A DNA stretch of 64,000 nucleotides from an uncultured Eubacteriales bacterium (lineage in GTDB: Bacteria > Bacillota > Clostridia > Christensenellales > Aristaeellaceae), in assembly GCA_902793605.1 (NCBI GenBank), contig CADBEB010000002.1, positions 124,001 to 188,000 of the forward strand, read 5' to 3'. The notes beneath the pieces were generated by a model. That model had not been told where the DNA came from. It made no database searches and saw only the letters and a list, made by a program, of their open reading frames with translations. Within the stretch, counting starts at the first letter, position 1. Each line of letters opens with the position of its first letter. The position numbers and the translations under genes are program-made. Positions 31,899-42,910 of this stretch are shown here, piece after piece.

Positions 31899-32814
31899 AG
31901 AAAGGGTGCCGGACATCAGGAGCACCTGGTTCAGGATGGTCGACTATGCCCTGATCGCGATGATGATTCTGCCGATTCTGGCGTGCGTGGTGCTGAAAGT
32001 GCTGTTCACGCCCCAGTCCGAAGGCGTCGCCATCGCGGGCGCGCTGGTGTTCTGGAAGAGCACGGCGGAGCTGACCCCGACCACCTTCTACATCTCCGAG
32101 AGCCAGGTGAACACCTGGGCCGTGATGATCTCCATCCTCGGCCTGTGCCTGTACCTGACCCACGGGCTGACGACGAAGGCGATGTGCAAGAGGCAGCTGG
32201 TGGCGGAATGGATTGTGGAGAAGAGCGAGAAGCTCGTGAAGGACAACATGGGCGGGTTCTTCGCCCAGTGGGGGCCCTTCATCACGGCGATCATGGCGCT
32301 GAGCGCGTTCTCGTCGCTGATCTGCCTGGTCGGTCTGTTCAGCCCGACGGGGGACGTGAACGTCACCTTCGGGTGGGCGATCCTGGTGTTCTTCCTGATC
32401 ATGTACTTCAAGTTCCGCGGCGGATTCTGGAAGTACTTTATCGGGCTGTTCAAGCCGATCCCGGTGTTCGCGCCGATGAACCTGATCGGCGAGTTCGCGA
32501 CGCCGGTAAGCATGGCCTTCCGTCATTACGGCAACATCCTGTCAGGCGCGGTCATCGCCGCGCTGATCGGAAGCGCGCTGACGGGGCTGAGCAACAGCCT
32601 GCTTGGCTGGCTGCCCGGAGTGTTCGCGCAGATGCCGCTGCTGCGGGTCGGCCTGCCGGCCGTGCTGAGCGTATACTTCGACGTGTTCAGCGGCGTGATG
32701 CAGGCGTTCATCTTCGCGATGCTGACGATGCTGAACATCGCGGGCGGGGTCCCCTGGGAAGACTGGAACGCGCGGCGGGTGAAACACAACAAGCCCGCGC
32801 TGACCAACGATTGA
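31891..32814 (+). CDS. atpB: F-type ATP synthase subunit a
   Basis: 307 residues starting at TTG 31891, with GGAAGGAAG upstream inside atpI. Multi-helix stator membrane subunit that forms the two half-channels to the c-ring. The essential arginine is in the MAFRHYGNILSG segment (about 210-221), followed by a last pair of helices with VYFDVFSGVMQAFIFAMLTML (split about 270-290). N-terminal extension and a TGDVN loop give it a longer form than the enterobacterial protein. The low-efficiency TTG start may set the one-copy stoichiometry relative to subunit c. Confidence 0.93.
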   Translation: MTEERVPDIRSTWFRMVDYALIAMMILPILACVVLKVLFTPQSEGVAIAGALVFWKSTAELTPTTFYISESQVNTWAVMISILGLCLYLTHGLTTKAMCKRQLVAEWIVEKSEKLVKDNMGGFFAQWGPFITAIMALSAFSSLICLVGLFSPTGDVNVTFGWAILVFFLIMYFKFRGGFWKYFIGLFKPIPVFAPMNLIGEFATPVSMAFRHYGNILSGAVIAALIGSALTGLSNSLLGWLPGVFAQMPLLRVGLPAVLSVYFDVFSGVMQAFIFAMLTMLNIAGGVPWEDWNARRVKHNKPALTND

Positions 32815-32830
32815 TCTTAAATCAAGATAA

Positions 32831-33145
<315 letters not shown>

Positions 33146-33163
33146 GGAACTGAGAGGGAAAAC

Positions 33164-33661
33164 ATGCAGAACTTAGATGTTATTTCCGTCAACATCTGGG
33201 CGATCCTGGCCTCGCTGGCCAATCTGCTGATCCTGACGCTGATCATCAAGCGGTTCCTGTACAAGCCGGTGAAGAAGATCCTGGACACCCGGCGCGCAGC
33301 GATCGACGAGGATTATGCCCAGGCGAAGGCGGCCCGGGACGAGGCGGAAGAGAGCCGGCTGAACTACGAGGCTGCCATGGCTGCCGCGAAGCAGACATCG
33401 GACCAGATCATTGCCGAAGCGTCCCGCACGGCGGAATACCGGAGCAATGAGATCGTTGCGGAAGCCCGGCAGAAGGCGACGGATATCCGCAGGCAGGCGG
33501 AAGCCGACGCGGTGCTGGAGCGGAAGAAGGCCGAGGACGATATGAAGCGGGAAATCGTGGACGTTTCGGCCCAGTTGACGGGTAAATTGCTGCAAAGAGA
33601 GATCAATGAGGAAGATCATAAGAAGCTCATTGATTCTTTCCTGAGTGATCTGGGAGACTGA
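33164..33661 (+). CDS. atpF: F-type ATP synthase subunit b
   Basis: 165 residues: one N-terminal membrane helix (VISVNIWAILASLANLLILTLIIKRFL, about 5-31) followed by FLYKPVKKILDTR, the conserved membrane-exit segment, and a long Ala/Glu/Arg-rich coiled coil (about 40-150) that forms the peripheral stalk. Typical length. Separated from atpE by 18 bases and from atpH by 2. Confidence 0.95.
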   Translation: MQNLDVISVNIWAILASLANLLILTLIIKRFLYKPVKKILDTRRAAIDEDYAQAKAARDEAEESRLNYEAAMAAAKQTSDQIIAEASRTAEYRSNEIVAEARQKATDIRRQAEADAVLERKKAEDDMKREIVDVSAQLTGKLLQREINEEDHKKLIDSFLSDLGD

Positions 33662-33663
33662 AG

Positions 33664-34190
33664 ATGACAACGACGAGCAGGGAATATGCCGAGGCGCTGT
33701 TTGAACTGGCGGTTCAGGGGGACCTGATCCGGGAGACGACGGACGGCGTGGTGACGGTGGAGAGCGCGCTGCTGCAAATGCCAGAATACCGGGCTTTGCT
33801 GGCGAGCCCCGCCATCGGCAAGGAGGAACGCCTGGCCGCGCTGGACCAGGCCTTCCGCGGAAAGATCCCGGATATTCTGCTGGCGATCCTGCGGATGATG
33901 GTATCCCGCGGGCAGGTATCGGCTTTCAGCGGGATGGTCCGGGACTACGAGGAGCTGGCCCGGGAATACCGAGGCGAAGCCGTCGCGGTGGTGACGTCCG
34001 CCGTGCCGCTGAGCGAGGCGCAGACGGTGGCGCTCCGCCAGAAGCTGGCAAAGAAACTCGGACAGAAGATCACGATCCAGTGCCGCGAGGATCCGAGCCT
34101 GATCGGCGGCCTCCGCGTGGAGGTCGACGGACGCGTGATCGACGGCAGTATACGGAACAAGCTTGAAGAGATCAAGGAAGTGATGAACTC

Positions 34191-34194
<4 letters not shown>
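33664..34194 (+). CDS. atpH: F-type ATP synthase subunit delta
   Basis: 176 residues. N-terminal helical bundle ([13 protein letters not shown] at 6-18) that caps F1, and the C-terminal domain with the signature [33 protein letters not shown] (split about 138-170). It links the peripheral stalk to the alpha subunits. Its stop overlaps the atpA start by 4 bases. Confidence 0.95.
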
Positions 34195-35684
<1,490 letters not shown>

Positions 35685-35687
35685 CGG

Positions 35688-36500
35688 ATGGGCGCTGATA
35701 TCAAATCCCTGCGGATCCGCATCCGGAGCGTTGACTCCACCCTGCACCTGACCAAGGCCATGGGCCTGGTGGCGGCCTCCAAGATCCGCCGCGCGACCCG
35801 GACCATGAACCAGAGCAGGCAGTACGCTTCCGCCATGGAGGATGTGGTCTCCGTGCTCCGCTCCTCACCGGAGTGTGAGCGCACGCCGTACATGCAGCCC
35901 GCCGGGGAGGGAACCCGGCTGGTCGTGATCGCCGGCGACCGCGGACTGGCAGGCGGCTACAACGCGAACGTGTTCCGCCTGGCGGCGACTGAACCGGACG
36001 CCGAGGTGATTCCGATCGGCAAGCGCGCCTGCGAACGGTGGGACAAGCCGGTGGTCTCCTCCGAGAAGTTTCCGGCGGCGGACGCAAAGAAGCTGGCGGA
36101 CGAACTGTGCCGGGATTTCCTGGACGGGGAATTTGCCCGGCTCGGCATCCTGTATACCCGGTACCGCTCGATGATGAGCCAGGAGGCGACCCTGCTGTGG
36201 GTGCTGCCGCTGGAGAAGCCGGAAAAGAGCGGGGACGGGGACAAGGAAGCCGCGCCGCTTTTCGAGCCGGACGAGCAGACGGTACTGAGCGCGGCGGTGC
36301 CTACGTATGTGAGCGGCCTGCTGGCCGCCTGCGTACGAGAGAGCTTCGCCTGCGAGGTGGCGGCGCGCCGGATGGCGATGGACTCCGCCGGCAAGAACGC
36401 GCAGGAGATGATCGACAACCTGCAGCTGCAGTACAACCGGGCACGGCAGAACTCCATCACGCAGGAGATCACGGAGATCGTCGCCGGATCGGGATTATAA
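35688..36500 (+). CDS. atpG: F-type ATP synthase subunit gamma
   Basis: 270 residues. N-terminal helix LRIRIRSVDSTLHLTKAMGLVAASKIRRA (split across 8-36) and C-terminal helix ARRMAMDSAGKNAQEMIDNLQLQYNRARQ (split about 226-254) form the rotor coiled coil. The central alpha/beta domain includes DRGLAGGYNANV (about 85-96). A Lys/Asp/Glu-rich insert (EKSGDGDKEAAPLFEP) around 182-197 is longer than average. The stop is followed at once by a dispersed repeat that fills most of the gap to atpD. Confidence 0.95.
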   Translation: MGADIKSLRIRIRSVDSTLHLTKAMGLVAASKIRRATRTMNQSRQYASAMEDVVSVLRSSPECERTPYMQPAGEGTRLVVIAGDRGLAGGYNANVFRLAATEPDAEVIPIGKRACERWDKPVVSSEKFPAADAKKLADELCRDFLDGEFARLGILYTRYRSMMSQEATLLWVLPLEKPEKSGDGDKEAAPLFEPDEQTVLSAAVPTYVSGLLAACVRESFACEVAARRMAMDSAGKNAQEMIDNLQLQYNRARQNSITQEITEIVAGSGL

Positions 36501-38226
<1,726 letters not shown>

Positions 38227-38231
38227 CAATC

Positions 38232-38263
38232 AGCGGATGAGAGATCTCATCCGCTATATTTTC
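38232..38263 (+). terminator. Terminator of the ATP synthase operon
   Basis: 11-bp arms AGCGGATGAGA (38232-38242) and TCTCATCCGCT (38245-38255), with practical loop of about 6 nt, followed by ATATTTT. It also overlaps the 3' end of the convergent kinase gene. Confidence 0.75.
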
Positions 38264-39174
38264 AGGCCGAATTCGGAGGGGAGGAAGCGGGGGCAGGTGT
38301 TTTCCAGGGAGCAGATGACCGAGGAAGCGAGCCGGGTGCCGATGGAGCAGGCTTCCGGGAGCGGCTTGCCGTAGGTCAGGCCGGCGGCCACGCCGGCAAA
38401 GAAGGCATCCCCGGCACCGGTGGTATCCGCCACGGGCACCTGCTGGGGCGGGCAGACGCCGAAGTCGCCGTCCTTCTCTGCCCAGACGGCTCCGTCCGCG
38501 CCGAGGGTGACGACCATGGAGGGGATGCTCCCGTCCTTGACGCACTCCGCCAGCCGGGCTGCGAGGGCTTCCGGATCCTCCTGCTCAAAGTCCATGGAGA
38601 AGAGGATCCCAGCCTCCTGCCGGTTGCAGACGAAACAGTCGGTCTGCCGGAGGTATTCCCGGCGGTCCAGGGCGATATTGATATTGGAGACGGCCGCGTA
38701 GACAGGCGTGCCGTATTTTTCTTTCAGGCGGTAGATCTCCTCGACCACGGGCTGGTCCATGTCCAGCTCGAGCAGGACACTGTCCGCCGAGGAAAAGACG
38801 AGGTTCCCCTTCTCCTGCAGGACGGTGAGGAGGGGACCCAGCTCCGGGCGGCGGGAGATGGAAGCGCAGACGTCGTTATTGTTGTCGAAGACGGCGAGCC
38901 AGGTGCCCATGCCGTCGGGAACCCGGCGGACGAGGCTGGTGTCCACTCCGTGCTCCTGCAGGCGGACGAGCACATCCTCCCCGGAGCCGGAAAGATCCGT
39001 CAGGGAGATGAACTGCGGGGCCAGGCCGAGGTTGCCCAGGTCTTCCGCAACGTTCCGGCAGACGCCGCCGTGGACATAGCGGACATTCCCGGCGTTGCGG
39101 CCGCCGGGGATGTAGGAGGCGGATGGATAACCCTTGATATCCACGAAAATACAACCGATGACTGCGATGCTCAT
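38254..39174 (-). CDS. PfkB family kinase, pseudouridine-kinase-like
   Basis: 306 residues from ATG 39174. The frame is open upstream but that part is a Lys/Arg run encoded by a TTCGCTTTT tandem and has no start signal. Ribokinase fold: IAVIGCIFVDIKG, PGGRNAGNVRYVHGGVCRNVAEDLGNLG (split about 24-51), and DTTGAGDAFFAGVAAGL (about 256-272) with the catalytic Asp. The GGVxRNVAExLxxLG pattern resembles pseudouridine kinase PsuK more than ribokinase, but the partner glycosidase PsuG is not nearby, so the substrate stays open. The upstream ribosome site is weak. Confidence 0.82.
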   Translation of the reverse strand: MSIAVIGCIFVDIKGYPSASYIPGGRNAGNVRYVHGGVCRNVAEDLGNLGLAPQFISLTDLSGSGEDVLVRLQEHGVDTSLVRRVPDGMGTWLAVFDNNNDVCASISRRPELGPLLTVLQEKGNLVFSSADSVLLELDMDQPVVEEIYRLKEKYGTPVYAAVSNINIALDRREYLRQTDCFVCNRQEAGILFSMDFEQEDPEALAARLAECVKDGSIPSMVVTLGADGAVWAEKDGDFGVCPPQQVPVADTTGAGDAFFAGVAAGLTYGKPLPEACSIGTRLASSVICSLENTCPRFLPSEFGLKI

Positions 39175-39182
39175 ATTCGTCC

Positions 39183-39213
39183 GCTTCTTTCGCTTTTTTC
39201 GCTTTTTTCGTAT
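39183..39213. repeat. TTCGCTTTT tandem repeat
   Basis: Three imperfect units of TTCTTTCGC/TTTTTTCGC in the leader of the kinase gene (9-nt period). They lie between its probable promoter and the start codon and place A-rich repeats in the mRNA leader. Confidence 0.6.
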
Positions 39214-39310
39214 TAATATATTATCATATGGGACAGATGAAAAACAACCGTAAAACAGCATAAAAGAACAGGGTATGTTAGAATAAGAAAGATAATGGGG
39301 GTGATTGGCG

Positions 39311-39871
39311 ATGTTCGGCGGAGCGGGCGGAGAGAAGCAGCGGATCCGGATGGAAACGAAGCAGGTGTCCATGAACCTAGATCCGGCTTATCGGGCGGAG
39401 GCCAGCCGGTCCATTACGAAACAGGTGCTGGACCTGCCTGAATGGCGGAACGCGGAGACCGTCATGGCTTACGTGAGCATGGCGGAGGAGCCGGACACGA
39501 AGGAAATCATCCGGGCGGCGCTGGACGAAGGGAAAACTCTGCTGCTGCCCCGGTGCGTGGACCGGAACACCATGGTGGCGCTGCCGGTCAGCGACCCGGA
39601 TACGCTGGAGAAGGGAATCCTGGGCATTCCGGAGCCGCCGGCCGCGGAAGGCACGGAGGTGCCGGCACCGGATCTGATCCTGGTGCCCTGTATGTGCGCG
39701 ACCCCGAACGGGATCCGTCTGGGCCATGGCGCCGGGTACTACGACCGCTTCCTGACCGGACAGAAGGGGATGACGGTATGCCTCTGCTTCAGCCGGCTGC
39801 TGCGATCCGACCTGCCGGCGGAGGAAACGGACATCCCCGTGGATCTGGTGATCACCGACGAGGGGGATTGA
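39311..39871 (+). CDS. 5-formyltetrahydrofolate cyclo-ligase
   Basis: 186 residues; ATG 39311 fits GGGGGTG 7 bases upstream better than the in-frame TTG at 39305. Family signatures: MNLDPAYRAEASRSI in the N-terminal helix, AETVMAYVSMAEEPDT (about 49-64), KTLLLPRCV, and the ATP-binding NGIRLGHGAGYYDRFL (about 134-149). It converts 5-formyl-THF to 5,10-methenyl-THF with ATP and returns folate to one-carbon metabolism. The glycine-rich first ten residues are unusual. Its stop codon overlaps the -35 of the dapA promoter. Confidence 0.93.
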   Translation: MFGGAGGEKQRIRMETKQVSMNLDPAYRAEASRSITKQVLDLPEWRNAETVMAYVSMAEEPDTKEIIRAALDEGKTLLLPRCVDRNTMVALPVSDPDTLEKGILGIPEPPAAEGTEVPAPDLILVPCMCATPNGIRLGHGAGYYDRFLTGQKGMTVCLCFSRLLRSDLPAEETDIPVDLVITDEGD

Positions 39872-39896
39872 CGCTGGTTTTCTCCTGCGGTACACT
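39868..39896 (+). promoter_or_regulatory. dapA-dapB-ddh promoter
   Basis: -35 TTGACG (39868-39873), 17-nt spacer, -10 TACACT (39891-39896), 37 bases before dapA. The -35 overlaps the preceding stop codon. Confidence 0.75.
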
Positions 39897-39932
39897 GCAA
39901 ATTGGATCAATCATTCCGGAGGTGTTCAGAAA

Positions 39933-40826
39933 ATGAAGAACACGATCTTTACAGGCGTCGCGACCGCGATCATTACGCCCTTCACCGAAACGGGTGTGGA
40001 CTGGGACGCTTTCGGCCGCCTGATCGAATACCAGCTGGCCGGCGGGATCAACGCCATCGTCGCGGCCGGAACGACCGGCGAGGGCAGCACCCTGACCGAC
40101 CGGGAGCATGAGGACGTGATCGCCTTCTGCGTGAAGCAGGTGGCCGGCCGGGTGCCGGTGATCGCCGGGACCGGGTCCAACAACACAGCCCACGCCATCG
40201 AGCGGACGCAGACGGCCTGCCGGGCCGGGGCGGACGCGGTGCTGCTGGTGACCCCTTACTATAACAAGACGACGCAGAAAGGCTTGATCGCCAGTTTCTC
40301 GGCGATCGCTGACGCGAGCAGCGTACCCTGTGTGCTGTACAACGTGCCTTCCCGCACGGGGTTGAACATGCTGCCCGAGACGCTGGCGGTGCTGGCGAAG
40401 CACGAGCGGATCGCGGCCGTGAAGGAAGCCTGCGGGAATATCAGCCAGGTCGCGAAGGAGCGGCTGTTGTGCGGTGATGACCTGGACGTATATTCCGGCT
40501 GTGACGACCAGACCGTGCCGACCCTGAGTCTGGGCGGCAAGGGACTCGTTTCCGTGGTCGCCAACATCCTGCCGAAGGAAACGGCGGAGATCTGCACCCG
40601 CTTCTTCAGCGGGGATGTGCAGGGTGCCGCGGCGCTGCAGCTGAAGCTGCTGCCGCTGATGAACCAGCTGATGATCGAGACCAATCCCATCCCGGCGAAG
40701 GCGGCCTGCGCGGCGATCGGTTTCGGACAGAACCTGCTGCGGCTGCCCCTGGTCCCGATGGAAGATGACAACCGGCAGAAGCTGCTGACGCTCATGCGGG
40801 AAGCCGGACTGGAGGTTAAGGAATGA
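39933..40826 (+). CDS. dapA: 4-hydroxy-tetrahydrodipicolinate synthase
   Basis: 297-residue class I aldolase-type TIM barrel. It condenses pyruvate with aspartate semialdehyde, the first committed step to diaminopimelate and lysine. Seen: GVATAIITPF, AAGTTGEGSTLTDREH (about 45-60), VTPYYNKTTQKG (about 104-115), the catalytic Tyr in VLYNVPSRTG (about 133-142) and the Schiff-base lysine in AAVKEACGNIS (about 160-170). Start ATG with GGAGG upstream. First gene of dapA-dapB-ddh, its stop overlapping the dapB start by 4 bases. Confidence 0.96.
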   Translation: MKNTIFTGVATAIITPFTETGVDWDAFGRLIEYQLAGGINAIVAAGTTGEGSTLTDREHEDVIAFCVKQVAGRVPVIAGTGSNNTAHAIERTQTACRAGADAVLLVTPYYNKTTQKGLIASFSAIADASSVPCVLYNVPSRTGLNMLPETLAVLAKHERIAAVKEACGNISQVAKERLLCGDDLDVYSGCDDQTVPTLSLGGKGLVSVVANILPKETAEICTRFFSGDVQGAAALQLKLLPLMNQLMIETNPIPAKAACAAIGFGQNLLRLPLVPMEDDNRQKLLTLMREAGLEVKE

Positions 40827-41560
40827 GGATCATCCTTTGCGGATATGGTGGACACATGGGACGGGAAGTGCGGACCTGCGCGGAGCGGGATGCGCACAGC
40901 GAGATCGTCGCGGGCGTGGACCCGATGATCCCGGCGGAGGGGATCTGTGTTTCCTCCTTCGCGGAATGCGAGGCAGAGGCGGACGTGATCATCGACTTCA
41001 GCCACCACAGCATGACCGGTGCGCTGCTGGACTTTGCGGAGGCTAAAAACCTGCCGGTGGTCCTGGCGACGACGGGGCAGACGGACGAAGAGAAGGCCCG
41101 CATCCGGCAGGCGGCCGGGAAGATCCCGGTGTTCCTGGCGGCCAACTACTCTCTGGGCATCGCGACGCTGACGGACCTGGTGAAGCGTGCGGCGGCCCTG
41201 TATCCGGACGGGGAGATCGAGATCGTCGAGCAGCACCATGACCGGAAACTGGACGCACCGAGCGGAACGGCGCTGGCGCTGTTCAGCGCCGTGAAGGAAG
41301 TCCGGCCTGCGGCGGAGGCAAACTGCGGACGCAGCGGCCAGGGCAAGCGGACGAAAGACGAGGTCGGCATCCATGCGATCCGGATGGGCAACATCGTGGG
41401 TGTGCATGAGGTGATGATCGGCACGCAGAACGAGCGGATCACGCTGAAGCACGAGGCGTTCAGCCGCGGGGTGTTTGCGGAAGGCAGCATCAGGGCGGCG
41501 GCTTTCCTGGTCGGAAAGCCGGCGGGGATGTATGATATGAAAGACCTTCTGGAGGGATGA
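40823..41560 (+). CDS. dapB: 4-hydroxy-tetrahydrodipicolinate reductase
   Basis: 245 residues. N-terminal nucleotide-binding loop IILCGYGGHMGREV (3-16), DVIIDFSHHSMTGALLDFA (about 53-71), VLATTGQTDEE, the catalytic EIVEQHHDRKLDAPSGTALAL (split about 133-153, with the HH and K proton donors) and the C-terminal GRSGQGKR. It reduces the DapA product with NAD(P)H to tetrahydrodipicolinate, which the next enzyme uses. Start overlaps dapA; there is a possible 4-base overlap or 2-base gap to ddh depending on its start. Confidence 0.95.
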   Translation: MRIILCGYGGHMGREVRTCAERDAHSEIVAGVDPMIPAEGICVSSFAECEAEADVIIDFSHHSMTGALLDFAEAKNLPVVLATTGQTDEEKARIRQAAGKIPVFLAANYSLGIATLTDLVKRAAALYPDGEIEIVEQHHDRKLDAPSGTALALFSAVKEVRPAAEANCGRSGQGKRTKDEVGIHAIRMGNIVGVHEVMIGTQNERITLKHEAFSRGVFAEGSIRAAAFLVGKPAGMYDMKDLLEG

Positions 41561-41562
41561 CT

Positions 41563-42537
41563 ATGAAGATTGGCATTTATGGGTACGGGAACCTGGGAAA
41601 GGGTGTGGAGCTGGCGATCCGGCAGAATCCGGATATGGAGCTGTTCGGGATCTTTACCCGCCGCAACCCGAAGACGGTGAAGACCCTGACCGGCGCGCCG
41701 GTCTATGCGGCGGAGGAAGCCGAGGACTATGCCGGGGAGATCGACGCGATGATCATCTGCGGCGGCAGCGCCTCGGACCTGCCGGAGATGACGCCCATGC
41801 TGGCGCAGCATTTCAATGTGGTCGATTCCTTTGACACCCACGCGAAGGTGCCGGAGCACTTCGCCAACGTGGACAGGGCGGCCTTCACCCATGCGCATAC
41901 GGCGATCATCAGCGCGGGATGGGATCCCGGCCTGTTCTCCCTGGCGCGGCTCTACATGAACATCGTCCTGCCGGACGGGAAGGACTACACCTTCTGGGGC
42001 CGCGGCGTCAGCCAGGGCCACAGCGACGCGATCCGCCGCATCCCGGGCGTGAAGGACGCACGGCAGTATACCGTGCCCGTGCCGGAAGCGCTGGAACGGG
42101 TCCGCAGGGGCGAGAACCCGGAACTGACCACGCGGCAGAAGCATACCCGCGAGTGCTACGTGGTGGCGGAAGAAGGCGCGGACAAGGCGCTGATCGAGAA
42201 GCAGATCAAGGAAATGCCGAACTACTTCGCGGACTACGACGTGACCGTGAATTTCATCACCGAAGAGGAGATGAAGCGGGATCATATGGAACTGCCGCAC
42301 GGCGGGCAGGTGATCCGCTGCGGCTCTACCGGGGACGGGGAGCACAAGCACGTGATGGAGTTTTCGCTGAAGCTGGATTCCAATCCGGAGTTCACGGCCT
42401 CGGTGCTGGTGGCCTGCGCGAGGGCGGTCGTCCGGATGAACGGGCGGGAGATCTTCGGCTGCAAGACGCTGTTTGATGTGCCGCCGGCGGATCTGGCGTT
42501 TATGGATGCGGATGTCATGAGAAAGAAATTACTATAA
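41563..42537 (+). CDS. ddh: meso-Diaminopimelate D-dehydrogenase
   Basis: 324 residues from ATG 41563, where GGAGGG has 6-base spacing; an overlapping ATG at 41557 would sit right on that site. Rossmann loop IGIYGYGNLGKGVELAI (3-19), FTRRNPKT for NADP phosphate, and GGSASDLPEM, FNVVDSFDTHAKVPEHF and GWDPGLFSLARLY (about 117-129), all typical of Ddh. It aminates tetrahydrodipicolinate directly to meso-DAP with NADPH and ammonia, bypassing the acyl intermediates. With dapA and dapB this gives the short dehydrogenase route to peptidoglycan DAP and lysine. Confidence 0.96.
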   Translation: MKIGIYGYGNLGKGVELAIRQNPDMELFGIFTRRNPKTVKTLTGAPVYAAEEAEDYAGEIDAMIICGGSASDLPEMTPMLAQHFNVVDSFDTHAKVPEHFANVDRAAFTHAHTAIISAGWDPGLFSLARLYMNIVLPDGKDYTFWGRGVSQGHSDAIRRIPGVKDARQYTVPVPEALERVRRGENPELTTRQKHTRECYVVAEEGADKALIEKQIKEMPNYFADYDVTVNFITEEEMKRDHMELPHGGQVIRCGSTGDGEHKHVMEFSLKLDSNPEFTASVLVACARAVVRMNGREIFGCKTLFDVPPADLAFMDADVMRKKLL

Positions 42538-42620
42538 GCGCGCTTTCCACAAGGAAACGCACGCGCACCGCGCGCGTCAGCGCCCGGACCTTTTCGGTCA
42601 TTTCTGGTTATTTGGATACA

Positions 42621-42652
42621 ATGAGGTATTTTAAGGAAATACCTCATTTTTT
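42621..42652 (+). terminator. Rho-independent terminator of dapA-dapB-ddh
   Basis: 11-bp stem ATGAGGTATTT/AAATACCTCAT, TAAGG loop, followed by TTTTTT. Confidence 0.9.
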
Positions 42653-42751
42653 GTTGCGCAAAATATGACGGTCTGTAACAATTACACGTGAAAAACGTTG
42701 AAAATAAAGGATGTAGCTGAGAAAGACCTGCGCAACAGCTGATCAGGGTTG

Positions 42752-42763
42752 GCAAACGTTTGC
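42752..42763. promoter_or_regulatory. LacI/CcpA-type operator
   Basis: Perfect 12-bp palindrome GCAAACGTTTGC with a central CpG, the form recognised by LacI-family repressors and close to catabolite-responsive cre sites. It lies 97 bases before the -35 of the sugar importer promoter. Apart from this site, the terminator at 42621 and the promoter at 42849, the gap 42538-42910 contains only a short GC-rich stretch (42539-42590). Confidence 0.65.
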
Positions 42764-42848
42764 ATACTGAATGGACAACGATTGAACATAATCATGGCAA
42801 AAAATGACAATAATTGACCAAATGTGCCATTGCGAAGGTACGTACAAT

Positions 42849-42878
42849 TTGACACAATAAATGCAGATGGCATTATAT
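42849..42878 (+). promoter_or_regulatory. Promoter of the sugar ABC importer
   Basis: -35 TTGACA (42849-42854) and a -10 within CATTATAT (42871-42878), spacing 16-18 depending on register. It lies 33 bases before the start of the binding-protein gene. Confidence 0.65.
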
Positions 42879-42910
42879 GCCAAAACGTAAAAAAAATGGA
42901 GGAAAAGACT

